NCBI RefSeq assembly: GCF_000002985.6 | Contig: NC_003283.11 | Span: forward strand, 13,640,001 to 13,704,000 | Direction: 5' to 3' | DNA from: Caenorhabditis elegans | Lineage: Eukaryota; Nematoda; Chromadorea; Rhabditida; Rhabditidae | Length of the DNA stretch: 64,000 nt | Shown: in pieces, positions 47,601 to 61,900 of the stretch | Numbering within the stretch: position 1 is the first letter of the stretch | How the letters are laid out: the number at the start of each line of letters is the position of its first letter | The notes under the pieces: model-generated | Told to the model about the DNA's origin: nothing | Seen by the model: the letters and a program-made list of their open reading frames with translations, nothing else | Databases searched by the model: none | Translations under genes and position numbers: made by a program

Positions 47601-49930
47601 TTTTGTCACCCCGTCGTAGTGTCAATTCACTCCGTTTCTCACATTCACTCCGGAATACGGACTAGAGTACTTTAAATTGATGAGCTATTGGACAGAAGAG
47701 AGAATGAAGAAGAAGGAGAACAAATTGAAAAATCTGGAAAAAAAAGAGAATGAGATGGATGGAATGGAGCCGTGGCGGCGTGCGCCCGAGTGAGCACAAA
47801 AGTGCTCCGCGCACACTTTGCACATCGTTTTGTTTCTGGTCAAGAAGGCGTAGTGTCAAGAAGAAGACAACGACGGCGTGGGAAAGATTCACTGCAACAA
47901 AAAGATTTTTGCTTCATTGGATCATATTGCTCATTCTGATGATGAAGGCGTTGAAATATCGGAATGATGTTGGAACTCCAGAGTAGCTAAAAACTTCTGC
48001 AAACATTTTTCGTTGTAAAAATTGTTCCAGAAAAAGTGGTGTTGCACCTATTATTGCTTCCGCTTTTCTGCTACTTTTGGGACTTGTTCTCTTTTTTCTT
48101 TTTCATTCCTCTACTTCTTCAAAAGTCTACATCCGTTTCTATTTTTAAATGTTTCTTTTCAGAGATCAGTTAGTTTTTGGTCTCAGAATACTAATAGTTT
48201 TTAACTAACAAAATGTGTATTCTAATTCAAAAAAGTCAATACAGCAATTCGAAATTCAAACTTATTTTTCAAAACACTTTTGGTACTTTCAAGCTGTTCT
48301 CTGGATTTTCATTTCGTCTTAATATTCACCTGGAACTTTATGGATCTCGTCTCAGCTTATAACTTTGAACTATTTAGGTCCAGAAATAACTTTTGTTCAA
48401 TAACTTTTGTTCTCTAAAACTCGTTTTGTTGACTTCGCTTTGACACATTTAGAGATGTTACCATATCATTAAAGTTTGTTTTTCAAGTAAAAGCTATGTT
48501 TGTTTGAGAATTTCTATTTCTCAGTTTTCTATTAAATATATTTTCTAAAAGTTGAAGAAATTCGCATCTAGGATCATAAAATTGAAATATTATATCCAGA
48601 ACATCATTTGAATATTTTATCAAATTGTCGATACCTCTAGCTCATCAGTCATGCTCAATGTATCTAACTTTTTCATTAACATATATGTCCTTCTATCCCC
48701 CTTCACTCCACCGCCACCGTGCTCGGCGAGCCATAATCTAAAATTCTGTTCATTTTCTCGCCACTGAGCTCTCGGGGGTTTGGCTTGTCCGTTTTCTACG
48801 TGACATGAAACTTGTTTTTCTTTGCCTTCTTTCTACACCTCCTCAAGTCCCCCCCGTTTCCTCGTGTGCCAATTTTCGCCTGATTTGAATACAAATTTTT
48901 AGTGGGTGGCTTCCTTTTTTCTGTTTTCACCAAACATTAGTGCCTGTCAACTACAGCTGTTCGTATTTTGTTTTCTTTAGTTCTAATATTTTTCCAATTC
49001 CATGGGCACCGTACACCAATTTTCTACATTAATCCTGCTCACAAGAAAAAGTATTTCAGCTCACAATTAGACTTATGCCATTTGATATAATTTTTTAAAA
49101 AACTGAAAATGTTCTCGAGTTGAGTTGAGTTGAATTGAGTTAGGTGAAAAAGTTTCAACTTAAAAAAGTTTCCAAAAAAAGTAAAACAAATTCGGTGTTC
49201 AAAATTGTTTAATGCACAGTTAAATCTTAAATTATAAATTTACTCAGCAGCAAATTAAAGTTTTGAACTTTAAAAATATAAATTGTGGTTTTCCCAAATG
49301 AATGAGTTTCGCCAACTCAAACACTTAAATATTAAAGACTGATTCAATTGGTTTTTCTATTGTTCGGCGGTTTCTGAGCGGGCTGAAATGCTATAGGCTC
49401 AAAATCAAAATTTTAAATTTCAAATCTTACACTTCAATTATTTATATTTTATTGAATGAAAAATTACAGTTCCCAAGAGATTTACTTATATCCTGTAAGG
49501 TACCATAAATCATAGAACCTATAGGTGTCAAAGTCCAAAAAAAAAAGAAAACGAGTTTCATTTTTCCACGATGGACAATTTGACCTCTTGTTGAGAGGTT
49601 GAATACAAGGAAAAAGAGCAAGACGAGGTTATATGCATGCTCTTTTTCCTCCCACCGCCAACTTCTACTCCCCCGGTTCGGTCGTTTTTTATCTGTTACT
49701 CTTCCACCACTCACCACTGTGCACTGCTCCAATTTTTTGTTCTCTCTTTGTGCAGATAATTGCGCCATTTCTTTAGTTTTCCCGCCCATTCGTCCTCCTC
49801 ATCGTTCTCCACTATTTTTTCTTCACCTTCTTGTGCCGCGGTTTTGTGTTTCTATCTCGATTATTGGTCAACTCTCTTGCTCTCATTTCAGATTTCAACA
49901 AGTTGACGTAAAGTAGAAGAGTCGAATAGT

Positions 49931-49936
49931 ATGTGA
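49931..49936 (+). promoter_or_regulatory. Start-stop upstream ORF (ATGTGA) before the giant gene
   Basis: If the mRNA begins at the acceptor ending at 49892, the first AUG in its leader is directly followed by UGA, 38 nt before the main start at 49974. Minimal start-stop elements can stall ribosomes and lower downstream translation. A second AG (GGAATCAG at 49951) could remove it by alternative splicing. Use in vivo is an inference. Confidence 0.4.
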
Positions 49937-49973
49937 CGCGGGAGGAATCAGGTACTGTAACTGGAATCGAAAT

Positions 49974-52900
49974 ATGGTCTTCAAGTATTCTATCCTATTG
50001 CTTCTCCTACTACAGTATACCAGAGGTGAGACCAAAAACGTTTTGAAAATAGCAAAAAATAATTAAAATTTTATTAGCAAAAGAGTTTTTAAAATATCTC
50101 ACTACAAGCATTTCCAAAATAAGAATTAAAAAAAACTGTAATGTTTGAGAAAAATCAAAAAATTTGGAGTATTCTAATGGATTAAATTTTCTTGGCATAC
50201 AGTTAGACTTTTCGTACTACATATAAAAATTGAAATTTCAGAATCTCTCGGCCTATTTCTTCGCGTGGAGACCGGTCATCAAAATATTGCAATCGATGGA
50301 AGGGACGTCTACTATGGTCACTACACAAAGATCCATTTTCACAATGTGACGTGTATCGATGCACTTGACATTCATTGCTTAAAAGAGTTAACTGGTGCTG
50401 AGGAGATGTAAGTTTTTTCGCAAATTCGTTTGAATAGTATTCTTTTGTAAATGCAACACATTCAAATAAATCAGGTCAATTCCAATTCCCAAGCGATCAT
50501 GATTTGATATGTCGGTTAGTGGAAAGTAAAAGAGAGAGAGAGACGGGGGTAAAAACTTTGTTTTGATGTAAAAGAAAAGGGCTCTCTCGATTTGTTACGT
50601 TCGATGTGCACTACTTCATACTAACCCTTCACGATTAATTCTCGTCTGGGGAATTCGAATTGGCGGGGCGCACACATTTGGGTTCGCTTCTCGAAATGTT
50701 TCACAAAAAATGCTTTCGCAACATGTATCTAAACAAGAAAACCTAGGGAAGAGATAATTAGTATGATTTTTTTTTAATTTTCAGAGACTTGCTATACACA
50801 GAATGCCAAAAAGGACATTGGAAAGTCGCTCATTACACAAATGCAAAACATCACTTCAGGTTAAAAGAGGTTAGTTTTTAAAATTTTGAAAATTATATTC
50901 AAATCAAAGGCGAGGGGAAATCGGAAACTATTGGATGTTGCCGAAAATTTTTTTGAATTTTCCATAATAAGTGTTGCCAATCTATAATTAGACAGTTCGT
51001 AAATTATCAAATTCATAAATAAAAAATATAATTTGAAAATAAACGAAAAATAATATTAGACGCAGTGAGAACTTTCTTGATAAAATTTAGAAATTTTAGT
51101 GATTTTAAACATTTTTCGATAAATCAATATTCAGTATGACAACTTCTGAATCTGAAAATATTCGAGAAATCTAACATTTCGGCACATGCCTATTTATTGA
51201 ATTTTTCAAAATTCGTCACTCTACTCCTTCAAATATATATTCCAGCCAATCCACGCACTTCGCCTCCTCATCTCCAGTCGTCGTGAGCTTTCAGTGATTG
51301 ATGCACAAGTACAATCATGTTCCTATCCACCTGCACCACCCTCGGAATGTCATCGGGCAGCTCGAAACCATAACCACCGTCATGGGAAATCAGGTTCTAT
51401 TTTGAGAGCTGTAGACCCGTACTCACAACTGGAAGCGGAGATGGAAGCTGAAATTGAGGCTGGTGCTAGAGCGTTGGCAAGAGCTCTTACACCATCAACA
51501 CCTCCGGTTACAACAAGAAGTCGGAGAGTTCGGAGAGATGTCGAAGATATTACAAAACAAGATCAGGATGTTCAAGTTATGCATGGTGATCAAGAAATCA
51601 CTGAAGACAAAGTTGTTCCAGTTGGAAGTCAACTTGATGTTGCTGCTGGATCAAAATGGAAATTCCGTAAAGGAGTTGGTCTAGTGGTATATGGTTAGTT
51701 CTCACTTTTTTCTCTAACTTCAAAAATTGAAAAAGTTTGGCAACAATTGTTGATAACTAAATTTAAAAACGTTCAGGTTCGCTAAATCTCAAAGGAAACA
51801 CGAACCAGCCAATCATATTTGAACCATCTACAAAAAATGCTCGATGGAGGGGAATTGAGTTCCGTAACTCATCAGAATCATCTCTAACACACGTGAACAT
51901 CACTGGAGCCGACGTGGCAGTGAGCGTTAAATCCGGAACTTCTCCAGATATGGATCATGTTGTCGTTGATGGAAATGTATATGGAGTACAAATTAGCGAT
52001 ATGGATGTGAGTTTTTGAATTAACTTTTTTGCCGACTTTACAATTTGAAAAAAACTTCGATAAATCTGAAAATATTTTTAAAATCATCCATGTTGAAAAC
52101 AAGTTATTACATACAGCATCCCGTGAACAAAGAAAAGGCAAGTTAATTCCCGGAGAAATTTTCGTTAATTAAAAAGTGTTCTCAAAACAATTTAAAAAGT
52201 AGACATTGTAGCAATTTTTTGATTAGTAAACCTTTGTCAAAACCTTATGCAAAAATATTTTCTTCAGTCATCTTCAACGACACATCTAAAATCCGTGGTA
52301 TCTGTAAACAACGAGAAGACAGGAATCGAGTACCTAGGAAAGGTATAACAATGTCTTACGTCCGCTTCTTCTCTAACTCATTACCACCGCTGCTCTGCTC
52401 TTTTGCACACTCATTTTTGTACACCGGTAATTGCTCCTTCTATGTTCCTTTAATTTCACAAGCACATTGACACCATTTTCTGTCTCTGTCTCTCTCTCAT
52501 TTTGTCTCATCGATATTCATATCTACACTCAACACAAACAAACATCATACCACGACGAGCACCATTTCGAGAAATGTATATAATTTGCTTTATTCATTTT
52601 ACATTTTTCAATTCAAGGTTATTTTTTACTCGAACACATTTGCATTCACCTCACGAAATAACTTGTCCGTGTCCTTTAAATAAATGATCATGAAGCGATT
52701 ATTGGTTGATTTATGTGCAATTTACACTCAAAATGCATGACTACGGAATCATCTGGGTAATTGGTTGATTTCATTATTAATTCGGGTTACGGTAAAAGAT
52801 AAAAGCTTAAATTGTTCGTTTTCAGTTTTCAGATTTTTCAAAATCAAATTATTAGGCCTACCAATGCCATTTTATAGACATACCTGAATTTTCAAATTTT

Positions 52901-55900
52901 CAAGAGACTTAATATTTCAGTTGTTTGAATTATATTATAACGCGGTTTCTGGAGATCACACAAAAAAAGTTCTAATTGCAACCGGTTTTACAAAAAATCG
53001 CCCTAATCTAAAACTGGAAAATCCGGAACTCTCCATAATTTGGTATTTTTTCATAACTTTTGAAATCAACATTGTAACAGATATAATTGTAATAGATTGT
53101 AATAGATACCGTAACCCAAAAGAAATGGCAAACCAATCCCCAAATTCGTATTCAGGGATCTATATCTATTGATCGAGCAGTATCAGCATCAAATGGCGAA
53201 GTAGGAATTTCTATATCGACCGATCAAAAAGTCACAATCCGTCGAAGTTCATCTTATTCGAACAAGGCTACTGGCATCTACGTGGGAACATCTGAAATCA
53301 CTATTGAAAACGTTGTTGTCAATGCAAATGGATTTTATGGAATACATGCTGAAGTTGAAAAAAGATTTGAAGTAAGTATCCAGAAGCTTCAAAGGAATGT
53401 CCTTTATGTTTTCAGATGGACGGTGTTAATGTGTCAGCGCATCGTGGCGAGTTTGCTCTGGAATTGTTTATGTCTGGAAATGCGAAAATTGGAATCGCCA
53501 ATTCCCGTTTTCACGATAACAAGAAAGGCGGTGTGCGTGTTTCTGGGAAATTTCAAAGCCCGAATGTGAGTTAACTGATATAACTTGAAAAAATGAGCGT
53601 ATAACTTCTCCATAATAAAATCAAAATGGTTAAAGGGTTATAGGTAATTCTCCGTGACTGCCGATTTCTTCGAAACTCTGGAGAAATAATCATATTTAAT
53701 GAGTTTGGACAATCAAGTTTGAGCGTCGAAAAATGTGAATTTCTCAACAATAATTACATTGATTTTGACGGTGGAGATTCAGTGGTATCCATTAAAAATG
53801 TCAACGGTAACGGTCTAATTTTTTAAAAAACTTTGAAAACACAAATAAAATATTTTTACAGAAAACGGAAAAATTTCAATTTCCAACAACAAGTTCACCA
53901 AAAATACAATGCACGATATAGTCAAATTATTGGAATCTGTCCCAAGTTCTGAAATTTTCATAACTGATAACGAATTTAATCAGAATCTTGCGAATTCAAT
54001 TATAACCACGAATTCTGTCAACATTTCGATATCCGAGAATTTATTTCAAGATAAACGTTCAACGTGCGAAATTACATACAATTCTCCAGCAATGCCGAAA
54101 ATAGAAGACCTGACACAAAATAAGATGCTTTCTGGAAATACGAATCCAATTTGTACTGGTCTTGGATATCAAACAATTCAAATGGATGCTCCAATATCTT
54201 CTACTCCACTTCCACTTGTTGGTGTTACAGAAAATCCGTTTAAAAATCAAAAAGGTCTTATAAAAGCGTCATCGGAACCTTACATTATCAATGAGGAAGT
54301 TTTGATAAATGTTGGAGAAATAGTGGTCATCGAGCCAGGAGCAATTTTTGACTTTGCTCCAGGAGTCGGAATAACTGTTTCAGGACAGCTAGTGATGAAT
54401 GGAACTGAGGATGTTCCAATTGTGACACGTGGACAGAATGGCAACACGTGGCGTGGAATCGTCGCAAAACCAGAAGGAGTTCTTGATGTGAAGAATGTTG
54501 TGTCGGAAGATGCATCGATTGGAATATGGATAGATTCGCAAAAAGTGAAAATTGAAAATGGACAAATTGTTCGACCAGCTGTACATGGAATTGAAATCAC
54601 TCAAAACTCGAATGATGTCGTTGATTTGGGAAATGTTATTATTGAAGAAGCAAATGAATCGGCAATTGGAGTTGATGAGAGAAGAGATGATTTGCTCATT
54701 AAAAATGTTAAGATACAGAATGGTGCTGGAAGTGGAATTGATTTTATGACACCAACAGGTCAGAAATTTTCGATATTTACGATATATTTACCATCCAAAG
54801 ATGTATAAAATTAAAAATTTAATCTGTTGAATTATAATTAGTTTGGAATACATTTTAATATTTTCTGAATAATAGACATTCTGAATATAACTTTCATTCC
54901 GGCAGCATGGTTTGGAGTTGTGCTCATTTTTTTTTCCAGGAAAAAGCAAGTTTTCGGTTATTTTTGAACATTGTTCAAACTTTTCGACAAAATTAAATTA
55001 AAAAATTAAAAAAATTAAAGTCCATATTCCAGGAAACATCGAGCTTCAAAACATCGAAGTAAAAAATATGGGTGGTTATGGAATCCATATTTCCGAATTT
55101 CCATCTTCTCCACTTCACGCAGTTTTACTTGATAATGTTAGTGTCATTGAGCAAAAGAGAGGTCATGCTGGAATATTGATAAGTGGTGGATGGATTCAAA
55201 ATGTCGGAATGCACAATTTGAAGTTTAAGGATAACGCTGTCTCTAGCTTAATTGTTGCATTGGAGTGCAATGACGGAAATGAAAAGCTGATAAAGATGGA
55301 GAATAGTACTTTTGAAAGAAATACGGATATTGTACAGCATATTCAACTGGGCAGTTGTGCTAATTTACAGGTGAGTTTGATGGATTTTTAAAAGAAAAAC
55401 TATTTACTTCTATAATTTACAGATGGAAAAGAATCGATATGATTCGAACAATATTGATGGAATTGGCTCAACTCTAGTCATAACATCTGAAAATAACGAA
55501 AAGAAGAAAAATGGAGTCATGGAAATAGTGAAGAACAATTTCACAAATAACGGAGGAATTTATACAGTTACAGTGGACACAAATCTACATGATGCGTACT
55601 TCACAGATAATAATCTCAAAGGAAATGAGAATTCTGGAGCAGTTTTGAAGATTAGTGGAGAGAATGTGAAGATTGTAACTAACAATTTTGATAACAAGGA
55701 CAGCAAGTATCAAATTGGATACTCGGATGATTCAGTGAGTTTTTAGTTTTTAAATATGAAAACCGAATAAAATAAGTAAATACGAAACGTTTGCTGCAAA
55801 TTTATTTGGGAGGTTTCCACTTTCCTGATGATATGTTTTTACCGTTTTTTTCATGAAGTGCTCAAATTTAAAAGAGTTTGGTTTGAAAATTGGCAATAAT

Positions 55901-58900
55901 TGGATGAAACATAGCTTGCATCTTTAAATTTAGAATACTGAAAAATGACCTAATGGGTATTATTTTTGTATTCTATTCTCATGACACGATTCGTATGGAA
56001 TCGTGTCAAATAAATAATCTCCAAGCTTCAGCAAAATCGAGAAATCCGGGGAAACCGACTTTTAAAATTATTTCAGCCGATAGACGCTACATTCAACGAA
56101 TGGAATGGTCTTGACGAAGACGCCGTATTGAAAACAATTGACGCAAAAGAAGGTTCTGTTCTTGTTGTTCCATATGGATCATCTACAATAACAACTGATA
56201 ATCAAATCGATGCGCTGACTACTGTAGTTCCTGTTACAGTCCCAGATTCTTTGAATATTAAATGTGCACATTTGGCATATTGCTCTCGTCGAGGAACTTG
56301 TAAAGAAGGAATTTGCATTTGTCCACATGGATATACTGGGTTCGACTGTTCAATTCCACTATTCTGTAATTGCAGTGGAAATGGATTATGCAATCTTTTG
56401 AATATTTGTCTCTGCAACGATGGATGGTCTGGATCAGATTGTTCAATTCCAAGATGTTTAACAAATTGCACAGGACATGGAAAATGCATACAGCCAAATT
56501 CATGTGAATGTGATGCTGGATGGATGGGAGAGACATGTTCAGTCACATCTTGTATTGATTCTCAATGCACTCACGGTCATTGTGGAACAAATGGTCTCTG
56601 TAAATGTGAAGATGGATGGCAAGGTTCTCGATGTCAAATACCCCTCTGCAACAGTTGCTCATTAAATGGAATATGTACGCGGCCAGGATTCTGCAGCTGT
56701 TTTGAAGATTACGGAGGATCGGATTGCTCAAAATGTGTTGGGGATTCTTGTGAGGCTTGTGATTTTGATTGCAATCATGGAATATGCGAACCCCTGACAA
56801 AAACATGCTCGTGTGCAAAAGGTTGGATGGGTGGAGCGTGCGATGTTTGTTCAATTGGAAAATGTGAAAACTCGAGTCAAATTTATTACATTCAACCACC
56901 GACGGCTGAACTAGAAGACGTCAACACAGTAGTAAATGTTTTTGGAGAAGGATTCCCAATGTAACTTTTATTTTTAAATTCTAAGTATACTTAGAAACTA
57001 TTTAGAACCAACAACAATTCCTACATATGCACGTTCGGAAGAACAAGTGTCACAGGTCACCGGGTTTCCTCAGCCTTGATCAGATGTCCAATTCCATCGA
57101 ATCTGACACTGGGGCGGCATGTCTTCGGTGTTTCTCAACCTGGGCTATTGAGTGCTATCGGTAATTCAGAACCAAAACCGGTAATAGTACAAAATTTTAA
57201 TTATTTATTCTATACAATCTTTTTCCAGATCCATTTCACTTTGTACGACGGTTGTGAGCCATCCCTTTGTCAAGGATCATGTGTTGGACCACTCTGTATT
57301 TGTCCACAAGGAAAGACTGGAATATTCTGTGACGTCATCGAAGTACTTCCAACAATTGACAAACGATTCCTGGAACATCAAAAAGCAAACACGGCATATG
57401 AAGGTGTTCCGTATGTTCTAATGCTTCCAACAATGGCATCATCAGTTCTCCGCGTGAATTCAAGTATTCCAAATCTTAACTTTATTGCATCAAAAGGAAT
57501 TGTTGCATGGCCCGAGCCAATTGGTTCACCTGACCCGTATGAAGTTTCAGTAACTGCCTTTTCACCTGCTGGAGAGACTACAATTTCATGGAATATTACT
57601 GTTCAGCCGGAATATGCGGTTGAAGTTCAAAATGTTACAGTTGATGGAGGAAAAGCAAAACTAAAAGGAAAACTTATTGGACCGGCAGCTGCATCTTCAC
57701 GGAAAAATCCAGTTGTGATCAGGGTTAGAAGAGATGACATAGTTGATGAAATATTGGCAGAATCAGATACATTTGGAGATGTAAACTTTGAATATATTCC
57801 AATGCTTCCTGGTATTTATGAAGTTACAATGGCTCATCCCAATGTCCCCACTGATTCAATTCAACCGATTCGGTTTACAATCCCAGATTTGAATCTTCCA
57901 ATTATTGGTGAATCTTCAAACTCCTCGTTGACTCTTGATATTTCACAACGAGAAGATTGCGAAGTTAAAGTGATTCAACCAAAAGTCGACAATGTTAAAG
58001 TTGAGCAGCATGGATCACAAAGAATTGTCAATTTTGGAAGATTTTGGGATGGCGAGGTGCTTGCAACTGTAATGTGTGGAGATGTTCCAATGGAAATTGT
58101 ACGGGCTCCTCCAATTCAGAGTAGTGGATCACTTTTGACAACTCCACAAGTCTTGAGTCTGTACGGAAATGAAAATCTTTACGAGGTTAGTTTTATCTCA
58201 AACGGTAAAATACAAATGAATTTTTTATAGGTAAAAGTTCATTGGGATCCTGAAATGACATTTAATCCATCTGTAACAGCTTCTGACAGTAGCTTCGATG
58301 AAACACCTGTCACTATTCCAGAAGAACAATATCTTCGAATGACATTCTCGACAGTTGGTGAATCAATTGGTAATGGAACAATTCAAGTGAAAGATGGAGA
58401 AAATCTTATGGCTACAATTCCATATTTCTACGCAGATGCCAATAAATCTCAATACTACACTTTCAAAATTTGTGTTCGGGACGAGTGGGATGGACAGGAA
58501 GGACGATTGGCTTCTACTGAAGTTGCCACAATTGCCATTCAAAATACTCAAAAAGGAGTTGATGTTACAAAAACGAATATTCGATTAAATGTTCAATGGG
58601 CCGATTTTTCATTGCAACCGGGAACTTATAACCTTCTGGTTCGAAGTGAACTTCATGAACCTGTTGAAGAAGTAATTGAATTGAGCCCCCTGAACACAAG
58701 TTTCTGTGTTCCGATGATATCTTCTCGATCAAGAAATCTTCCAACTATTCATTGCTCTCATTTCACGGATCCAGCTTCATGTGACGTGGCTGTCACTTCA
58801 GTGGCATCTCCTGACAATCAATTGCCTAGTTTTCATTTTGAGCCATCAGTTGTTACAAAGAAAGGACAAAAGATTTTAGTAACGCCACGTGGAAATCTAG

Positions 58901-61900
58901 ATGGAACAATTGGCCTGTGGAATAGTGAAATTGCCGGAATAACTGTAACACCTTCTAAAAGATCAGTGTCTCTGAATGAAAGCTTCTGGATTACATTTTC
59001 ATGGAAGGATCACAATTTGATAAAATGTAATGTGAAGACTATTCCAGTTCATTTTGTTTTTCTACCGAATGAGAGTCAATCCGAGGTTCCTGTTCACAGC
59101 TCCTCTAACATTCTTATAAGACAAAAAGATGATGGAAACGAGATTTGTGATTCCAAAAATCAACCGATCGTACCTGCAACCTCCACCCTTGTCATGTGTA
59201 ATTGTGGAGATGGAGCAAGAACAAGGTGTAGAGAGAAATATCATTCTGCAACTGCATGTGGTGGATCATGGAACAAAATAGCTGATGATACCGTTTCTTT
59301 GGAGGTGGTTGCTTCATTCTTAGCAATGGTGTTTGAATGTCGCGAGGTTTCAGTTGATTTTGCGGAACTTCGAAGATCTTTGGAATGTGTTGCTTCGATT
59401 GAAAGTGATTGTCCGATCAATTCGAGACGTCGAAAACGAGAAGATGTACAGATGCAAAATGATGCGCCTTTTGGAATTATAAATTCAATTAACACAGATT
59501 TTGGAAAAGTGCTTCCTGTTCTCAATGCATTGGATGTTCAAACTATACGAATATCTTCAGTTTTTATCGAGTTCGTGGATCAGATTCAAAAAATATTTCC
59601 AGAAGAAATAATGAGTTTATTGGATAAGGATGCAGTTGATAGATTCCTTGGCGCGATCGCAGATCAATCAGATGAAGGGCTTATGATATCAGAAGCAGAG
59701 AGAAGAATAATTGGATCAAGTGCATCAAGCCTCATTCAATTATGGAATTTAACCGTAAAAAGTTGGAAGTCTGGAAAAGTACCCACTGAGAGGACAGGAA
59801 TATCCCATCAAGATGCTAAACAATTAGTGGCAGCTGCTGATAAAATCAAGTCAATATCTCGACAGAATGTGGCTCAGGATCCTTTTGCGATGCTTCATGG
59901 GTATATGGAACGAATTCTTGAAACTGGACTGACAGAGCAGACAGAATGTGCAATGAGCACGGTTTTTATTGATAAGACTGAAATAGAAGAAGATGGGCAA
60001 TTGAGAATTCATGTTTATATAAAGAATCGTGCGGTAAAAATTCGAAATTTAAAAATATTATGCTTTATTTTTTTTAATTTCAGAACATGACGCTGACAAA
60101 CATTGCAGTGAGATTGTCATTTTTAAAATCTGACTCAAAAACGCCTACTGTAAATTTCAATACGGGACCATCTTGGTCGGCAGGGGTCGCCAGTTTGAAT
60201 GGTCTTGGAACATTTGAAACTGGATCTTCATTTGAAATTCATTGGACAAGAATATTAAGTGCACCAAGGAGACTAACCACTGTGGCAAAGTATCAGGTAA
60301 AATGAAAATAGCTAAAGAGTAAGCCAAAAATAAATACACTAAAGTTAAGATTAAATTAATTTTTGAATAGAAATGGTAATTTCTACATTTCTTTTGTTTA
60401 CCTTAATAAATAGATTGTAGATAAATTTTCGGATGTCTCTGAAACACGCTTCAAAATCATATTATTTCAGCCAATCGTTGTGTTCTCCTTCTCCATAATG
60501 GGACGTTTAACCCAACAAAAACTGTTTGCCCCTGAGATTTCGGTGATTCCGAAGAAAACGATTCGAGCTATCAATATCATAAAAGACGATTTGTCACCAA
60601 AAGCTGGAACCAACTTTTCCATAATCAGTGCCATCATTAATCATGGATACACTCCACTAAAAAATGTTGAAATCATTATGGATGATTTGAAGCATGAAGG
60701 ATCAGTGACACCAAGACTCGATGAAATTTTTGTGAATGGAAAAGAAACACAGAAGACGTTGACGCCAAAGTTTTTGACAATTCCAAGTGGATCCACACAG
60801 ATTATTCGTTTAATTCTAAAAGATAGAGATGATGGAATTGTTACAATATCCTCTATGAATCTCACATGTTTGGAAAACGAGAAACTTTTGCCATTAGAGA
60901 CAACTGAAACATATGCAATCCGTGCCGTTGGAATTTCAGATTTTGGAATGCTTCTAGCAACTCCAAATCAATCAGCACCTTTATTTTTCTTCCGACCAAC
61001 TGCTGCGCAAATGGTTAATGTCATTAAATTAGAATTTTTATCAGTAAGAGAGCTCATTGAATAGTCAAATATTCAACAAAATTTTTTTAAAGATACAACA
61101 GATCAACTCCACAGATTCAAATAGGAAAAGCTTCGTCGCTGCATTCCGGAACCCGTGAGTTTTGGGATATGTAAAATTTCTGACTTTAAATCATTGCTCA
61201 GAGAGTCTTCAAGTTTCGGCGGCGCACTATGGGCTCGAATGCCAGTCCCCGAAGTGAATGCTATGAACAAATTGATTTCAATAGTCGACAGAGGTGGCCC
61301 AAGACCAAGGGAACTTCAAGCCGTTGAGTGGACTTCGGAGGAAAATGTTTGTTTGAAAATTCGCTTTTCATATTTGACAACTATTACGCTTTGATTAATA
61401 TTTGTTTTCAGAACAATGAAATGCTCAATTGGATTGATCCAGGACCAGTAAGCTCTGCTCAGCAAATGTTCTATGAACTTCAATTTTCCAATCCCGATGC
61501 CTCAACTCCAGAAGATGAGAACCCACAGTTTGACCAACTTCAGTTCAGAATCGAAATTCCTCAAACCAACATTGCACCAGAAACAGAAATTGGACAGATT
61601 GAAGCTACATCGCCAGAAGATCTCACATACTTCCTGTATACACCAGATAACAATAGAAGATTCTCTGTGGATTCTGAGAACGGAAGAATATTCTACGATT
61701 CCGATGATCCACTGAGCAATGAACAAGAATACTGCGTAGTCTTGGAAGCCCGGGATCCTCAGGGAAGATCTACAAGGGTTCCCGTCGCAATCAATAATGG
61801 TTAGATTGATATTTCAACTCAGTTTCTAAAACTTCGACACTTTCAGGAGGCCAACGTCGAGATTGTATGCTATTCAGCACTAATAATCTGACACCAATGA

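Larger units (their letters stand above)
41404..49973. other. 8.6-kb gene-free stretch between ccz-1 and the giant secreted-protein gene
   Basis: No coding exon, tRNA or other RNA gene can be supported. Contents: a C13 run (41785-41797), a foldback with 19-bp perfect arms (42096-42406), a short GC hairpin (44311-44346), an ATTGATATT repeat (44385-44477) and a (CA)n tract (47580-47600). The right end is expected to hold the promoter of the following gene, ending in the CTCTCATTTCAG acceptor at 49892. Non-coding transcripts or upstream untranslated exons would not be visible by eye. Confidence 0.5.

Noticed and set aside
46344..47986. Several open frames of 70-130 codons
   Set aside because: AT- or CA-repeat composition, mutually overlapping, no splice signals or family resemblance.
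54059..54604. Minus-strand frames inside the beta-helix exon
   Set aside because: Antisense shadows of a long conserved plus-strand exon.
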